Shown one piece after another: positions 61,667 to 64,000 of a stretch of DNA of 64,000 nt. A program made the position numbers and the translations under genes. Positions within the stretch are counted from its first letter, which is position 1. Every line of letters starts with the position of its first letter. The notes beneath the pieces are model-generated. The model was not told the DNA's origin, did not search any database, and saw nothing but the letters and a program-made list of their open reading frames with translations. Origin of the DNA: Cellulomonas sp. (GTDB lineage: Bacteria > Actinomycetota > Actinomycetes > Actinomycetales > Cellulomonadaceae); contig NZ_JADGMY010000025.1 of assembly GCF_015234515.1 (NCBI RefSeq), forward strand, positions 81,717 to 145,716. The letters run 5' to 3'.

Positions 61667-62734
61667 ATGACCACCCAGCTGCCGTCACCGGCACCCGTCG
61701 CGACCCGTCCGCAGGCGCCGATGCCGCTGCCGGCACCCCGGGGCCCGTTGAGCGACGCGTTGCTGCGCGTGCTGACGCACGCGGCGGACCCGGCCGTCCT
61801 GCACCCCGCGGTGGCCGGCGCGCTCGCGTCCCCGGGGGCGTCGTGGTGCGAGCACGACGACGTGCAGGTCGCGCTGACCTGCATGTACGAGCTGCACTAC
61901 CGCGGCCTGGACGGCGTCGACGACGACTGGGAGTGGCAGCCCGACGTGCTCGCGGCCCGCGCGGCGCTCGAGCGGGCGGTCGAGGAGGAGCTGCGGACGC
62001 GCGTGACGGTCCCGGTCCCCGTGGACACGTCGGCGGCGGCGGTGGCCGCGACGCTGTTCGAGCTCACGTCGTCCGACGACGGCCCCAGCATGTCCCGCTG
62101 GATCGCCCGTCGCGCGCAGCGTGAGCACCTCGAGGAGCTCCTCGTGCACCGCTCGGTGTACCAGCTCAAGGAGGCGGACCCGCACACGTGGGCGGTGCCG
62201 CGGCTGGGCGGGGCGCCCAAGGTCGCGCTGATGGAGATCCAGTCCGACGAGTACGGCGCGGGTGACCCGGAGCGGCAGCACGCGGCCCTGTTCGCCCGCG
62301 CGATGCGGGGCCTGGGCCTGGACGACACGTACGGGCGCTACGTGGACCAGGTCCCGGCGATCACGCTCGCGCACCCCAACGTCATGTCGATGCTCGGCCT
62401 GCACCGTCGCCTGCGCGGCGCGATCGTCGGGCACCTCGCGGCGTTCGAGATGACGTCGTCAATCCCCAACCGGCTGTACGGCAACGGCATGCGGCGCGTC
62501 GGACTGGGGCAGGACGTCACGGAGTACTTCGACGAGCACGTCGAGGCTGACGCGGTGCACGAGCAGATCGCGGGACGGGACCTGGCGGGGCGGCTCGTCG
62601 AGCAGGAGCCGACGCTCGGCGGTGACGTGGTGTGGGGCGCGGCGGTGTGCCTGGCCCTCGACGGCTGGTGGGCGCGGCACGTGCTGGACCGGTGGGCGGC
62701 CGGTGAGTCGTCGCTGCGCGTGGGGCTGCCATGA
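61667..62734 (+). CDS. Haem-oxygenase-like di-iron oxidase-like protein
   Basis: The 355-residue all-helical protein has a Pro-rich N-terminus. Candidate metal ligands are Glu169 (QLKEADPH), Glu190 and Asp194 (ALMEIQSDEYG), Glu261, and the late-helix cluster His291-x3-Asp295-x2-His298 in DEHVEADAVHEQ. This is the pattern of iron-containing redox (haem-oxygenase-like di-iron) enzymes, longer than UndA or BesC. It overlaps the glycosyltransferase start by 4 bp. It is the second member of this superfamily in the window and differs clearly from the 5547 gene. Confidence 0.8.
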   Translation: MTTQLPSPAPVATRPQAPMPLPAPRGPLSDALLRVLTHAADPAVLHPAVAGALASPGASWCEHDDVQVALTCMYELHYRGLDGVDDDWEWQPDVLAARAALERAVEEELRTRVTVPVPVDTSAAAVAATLFELTSSDDGPSMSRWIARRAQREHLEELLVHRSVYQLKEADPHTWAVPRLGGAPKVALMEIQSDEYGAGDPERQHAALFARAMRGLGLDDTYGRYVDQVPAITLAHPNVMSMLGLHRRLRGAIVGHLAAFEMTSSIPNRLYGNGMRRVGLGQDVTEYFDEHVEADAVHEQIAGRDLAGRLVEQEPTLGGDVVWGAAVCLALDGWWARHVLDRWAAGESSLRVGLP

Positions 62735-63705
62735 GCGTGCGACACCCCGACGCGGTCTACGTCCTGCCCGTACGGGGCGACGCGCCGCTGGGTGCCGAGG
62801 CGCTGACGTACCTGCGAGGGCTGGTGCGCGAGCTCGCGGTCGTCGTCGTGGACGGGTCGCACGACGCGGTGCGCTCCGCGAACGCCCGTGCCCTGCCCGA
62901 CGCCGTCCGGCACGTCGACGCGCCCGCACCGCGGCCCGGCTGCAACGGCAAGGTGCTCGGGGTGCGCCGCGGGCTCGAGGCGTCCGGGGAGGCCCGGGTC
63001 GTCGTCGCCGACGACGACGTCCGGTGGGACCCCGCGACGCTCGACGCCGCGTTGCGCCTGCTCGACGACGTCGACCTGGTCCGGCCGCAGAACGTCTTCG
63101 ACCCCGCGCCGTGGCACGCCCGCTGGGACACCGGCCGCTCGCTCCTGAACCGCGCGGTCGGGGGTGACTGGCCCGGCACGCTCGTCGTGCGGCGCGCCGC
63201 GCTGCCGCCGCACGGGTACGCGGCGGACGTGCTCTTCGAGAACCTCGAGCTGGTGCGGACCGTGCGGGCGCGCGGCGGCCGCGAGCGCGTCGCGCGGGAC
63301 CTGCTGGTGCGCCGCGTCCCGCCGACCGTCCGGCACTTCTGGCGACAGCGCGTCAGGCAGGCCTACGACAGCCACGCCCAGCCGGGGCGGCTGCTGGTGG
63401 AGCTGGCTGTGGCGCCGCTGCTCGTCGCAGCGGCGGTGCGGCGTCGCGGCCGGCGGGCGACGCTGGCCGTCGCTGCAGCGAGTGTCGTGCTGGCCGAGGT
63501 GGGGCGACGACGCGGCGACGGCGCCCGGGCCTACCCCGCGTCCGCCGCGCTGTGGGCGCCCGTGTGGCTGGGGGAGCGCGCGGTGTGCGCGTGGCTCGCG
63601 CTCGGGTACCGCGCCGCGGGCGGCGTGCCCTACGCCGGGACGCGGCTGCGAGCGGCGGCGACCCCGCCCCGACGCCTGCGTCGCACGGTCGGGCTCGCGG
63701 CGTGA
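62731..63705 (+). CDS. GT2-like glycosyltransferase
   Basis: The 324-residue protein begins at an ATG overlapping the previous stop. It has a GT-A-type start (AVYVLPVRGDAPLGAEALTYLRGL) and a Asp-rich metal motif in VVVADDDVRW. An acceptor region LRPQNVFDPAPW-like follows, and then RHFWRQRVRQAYDSH, the (Q/R)xxRW-like stretch of processive-type GT2 enzymes. C-terminal hydrophobic segments suggest membrane association. Donor and acceptor are unknown. It belongs to the P450-HDO-GT-CDGSH operon. Confidence 0.82.
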   Translation: MSVRHPDAVYVLPVRGDAPLGAEALTYLRGLVRELAVVVVDGSHDAVRSANARALPDAVRHVDAPAPRPGCNGKVLGVRRGLEASGEARVVVADDDVRWDPATLDAALRLLDDVDLVRPQNVFDPAPWHARWDTGRSLLNRAVGGDWPGTLVVRRAALPPHGYAADVLFENLELVRTVRARGGRERVARDLLVRRVPPTVRHFWRQRVRQAYDSHAQPGRLLVELAVAPLLVAAAVRRRGRRATLAVAAASVVLAEVGRRRGDGARAYPASAALWAPVWLGERAVCAWLALGYRAAGGVPYAGTRLRAAATPPRRLRRTVGLAA

Positions 63706-63920
63706 CCGGCCGCGACGACCGCGTGCGCGGCCCGGTGCGGATCACGGCGTGCCCCGACGGCCCGCTGCTGGTCCGCGGGCCGATCGAGGTCGTCGACGCC
63801 GACGGCAACGCCGTCACCCCGCGTCGGCGCACCGTCGCCCTGTGCCGCTGCGGCGGGACCGGCACACCCCCGTGGTGCGACGGCACGCACAAGGTCAACG
63901 GCTTCCGGACGGGGGAGTAA
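63702..63920 (+). CDS. CDGSH-type iron-sulfur protein
   Basis: The 72-residue protein starts at a GTG overlapping the glycosyltransferase stop. It ends with the CDGSH-type motif CRCGGTGTPPWCDGTHKVNGF, in which three Cys and one His bind a 2Fe-2S cluster. Such proteins often act as small electron carriers or redox sensors. As the last gene of the operon it may deliver electrons to the P450 or the di-iron enzyme. No signal peptide. Confidence 0.9.
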   Translation: MTGRDDRVRGPVRITACPDGPLLVRGPIEVVDADGNAVTPRRRTVALCRCGGTGTPPWCDGTHKVNGFRTGE

Positions 63921-64000
63921 CCACCCCAGGGTGGCGTCACCCCCGCCACCCCAGGGTGGCGTCACCCCCGCCACCCCAGGGTGGCGTCACCCCCGCCACC
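63921..64000 (+). repeat. 25-bp tandem repeat at the window end
   Basis: The unit CCACCCCAGGGTGGCGTCAC + CCCCG (25 bp) occurs three full times without mismatch from 63921, and a fourth copy starts at 63996 and runs off the window. Each unit holds the palindrome CCACCC-CA-GGGTGG. It may be a terminator array, a protein-binding array or the start of a longer minisatellite. Confidence 0.85.

Overview
The window is 64 kb of very GC-rich actinobacterial chromosome. The dnaK-grpE-dnaJ-hspR operon with HAIR operators, a class Ib nrdHIEF operon, frequent GTG starts and secreted glycoside hydrolases with ricin-type (CBM13) and CBM6 modules joined by Pro-Thr linkers suggest a plant-polymer degrader of the Cellulomonas type. 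That assignment is inferred from gene content; no rRNA or tRNA gene was seen.

Layout. 0-10.3 kb: two HEAT-repeat proteins, a secreted SGNH esterase with CBM13, a three-gene operon (KAS III-like synthase, haem-oxygenase-like di-iron protein, unknown protein), an RCC1-type propeller and two HAD phosphatases, one frameshifted. 10.3-22.9 kb is an accessory island. It holds GrpB, a GH25 lysozyme, small unknown genes, an Mrr-like nuclease and a type II CBASS anti-phage operon: Cap4 nuclease-SAVED effector, CD-NTase ending in Gly, E2, E1 and JAB protease. The E2 and E1, fused as Cap2 in the characterised systems, are separate genes here. Six copies of a roughly 100-bp palindromic repeat are scattered through this island, and a 116-bp element with 20-bp terminal inverted repeats overlaps the end of the Mrr gene. 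23-29.7 kb: the HspR-controlled chaperone operon, then a divergent FtsH-like protease. 30.3-35.1 kb: nrdH-nrdI-nrdE-nrdF, with a freestanding GIY-YIG homing endonuclease gene inserted between nrdE and nrdF.

35.4-44.3 kb: small metabolic and regulatory genes, including an XRE regulator beside a SnoaL-like protein, an epoxide hydrolase/dehalogenase-like enzyme beside a CGNR regulator, a sulfurtransferase, a KstD-like flavoprotein, a Clp-N protein with its HTH partner, a cupin and a GNAT. 44.4-49.1 kb is a patchwork of duplications and deletion scars: a paralogous gene pair (one copy frameshifted), an araA 3' fragment joined to CBM6/CBM13 debris, a TetR gene missing its 5' end, a Phd/VapC pair and a second copy of the cupin. 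49.2-54.8 kb: a degenerate EAL protein, a membrane protein and a coupled GH27-GH43 operon. The operon shares a 16-bp operator-like sequence with the SGNH esterase gene 51 kb away. 55-59.8 kb: TetR and its probable operator, an OYE-type flavoenzyme, Lgt and an unknown protein. 59.9-63.9 kb: two tiny acidic proteins and a compact operon of cytochrome P450, di-iron oxidase-like protein, glycosyltransferase and CDGSH protein. This looks like an uncharacterised biosynthetic cluster. The window ends inside a 25-bp tandem repeat.

The best candidates for undescribed biology are the split-Cap2 CBASS, the homing endonuclease inside the nrd operon, the palindromic repeat family, and the two haem-oxygenase-like di-iron enzyme clusters. 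All functions are read from sequence motifs; nothing was searched against a database.
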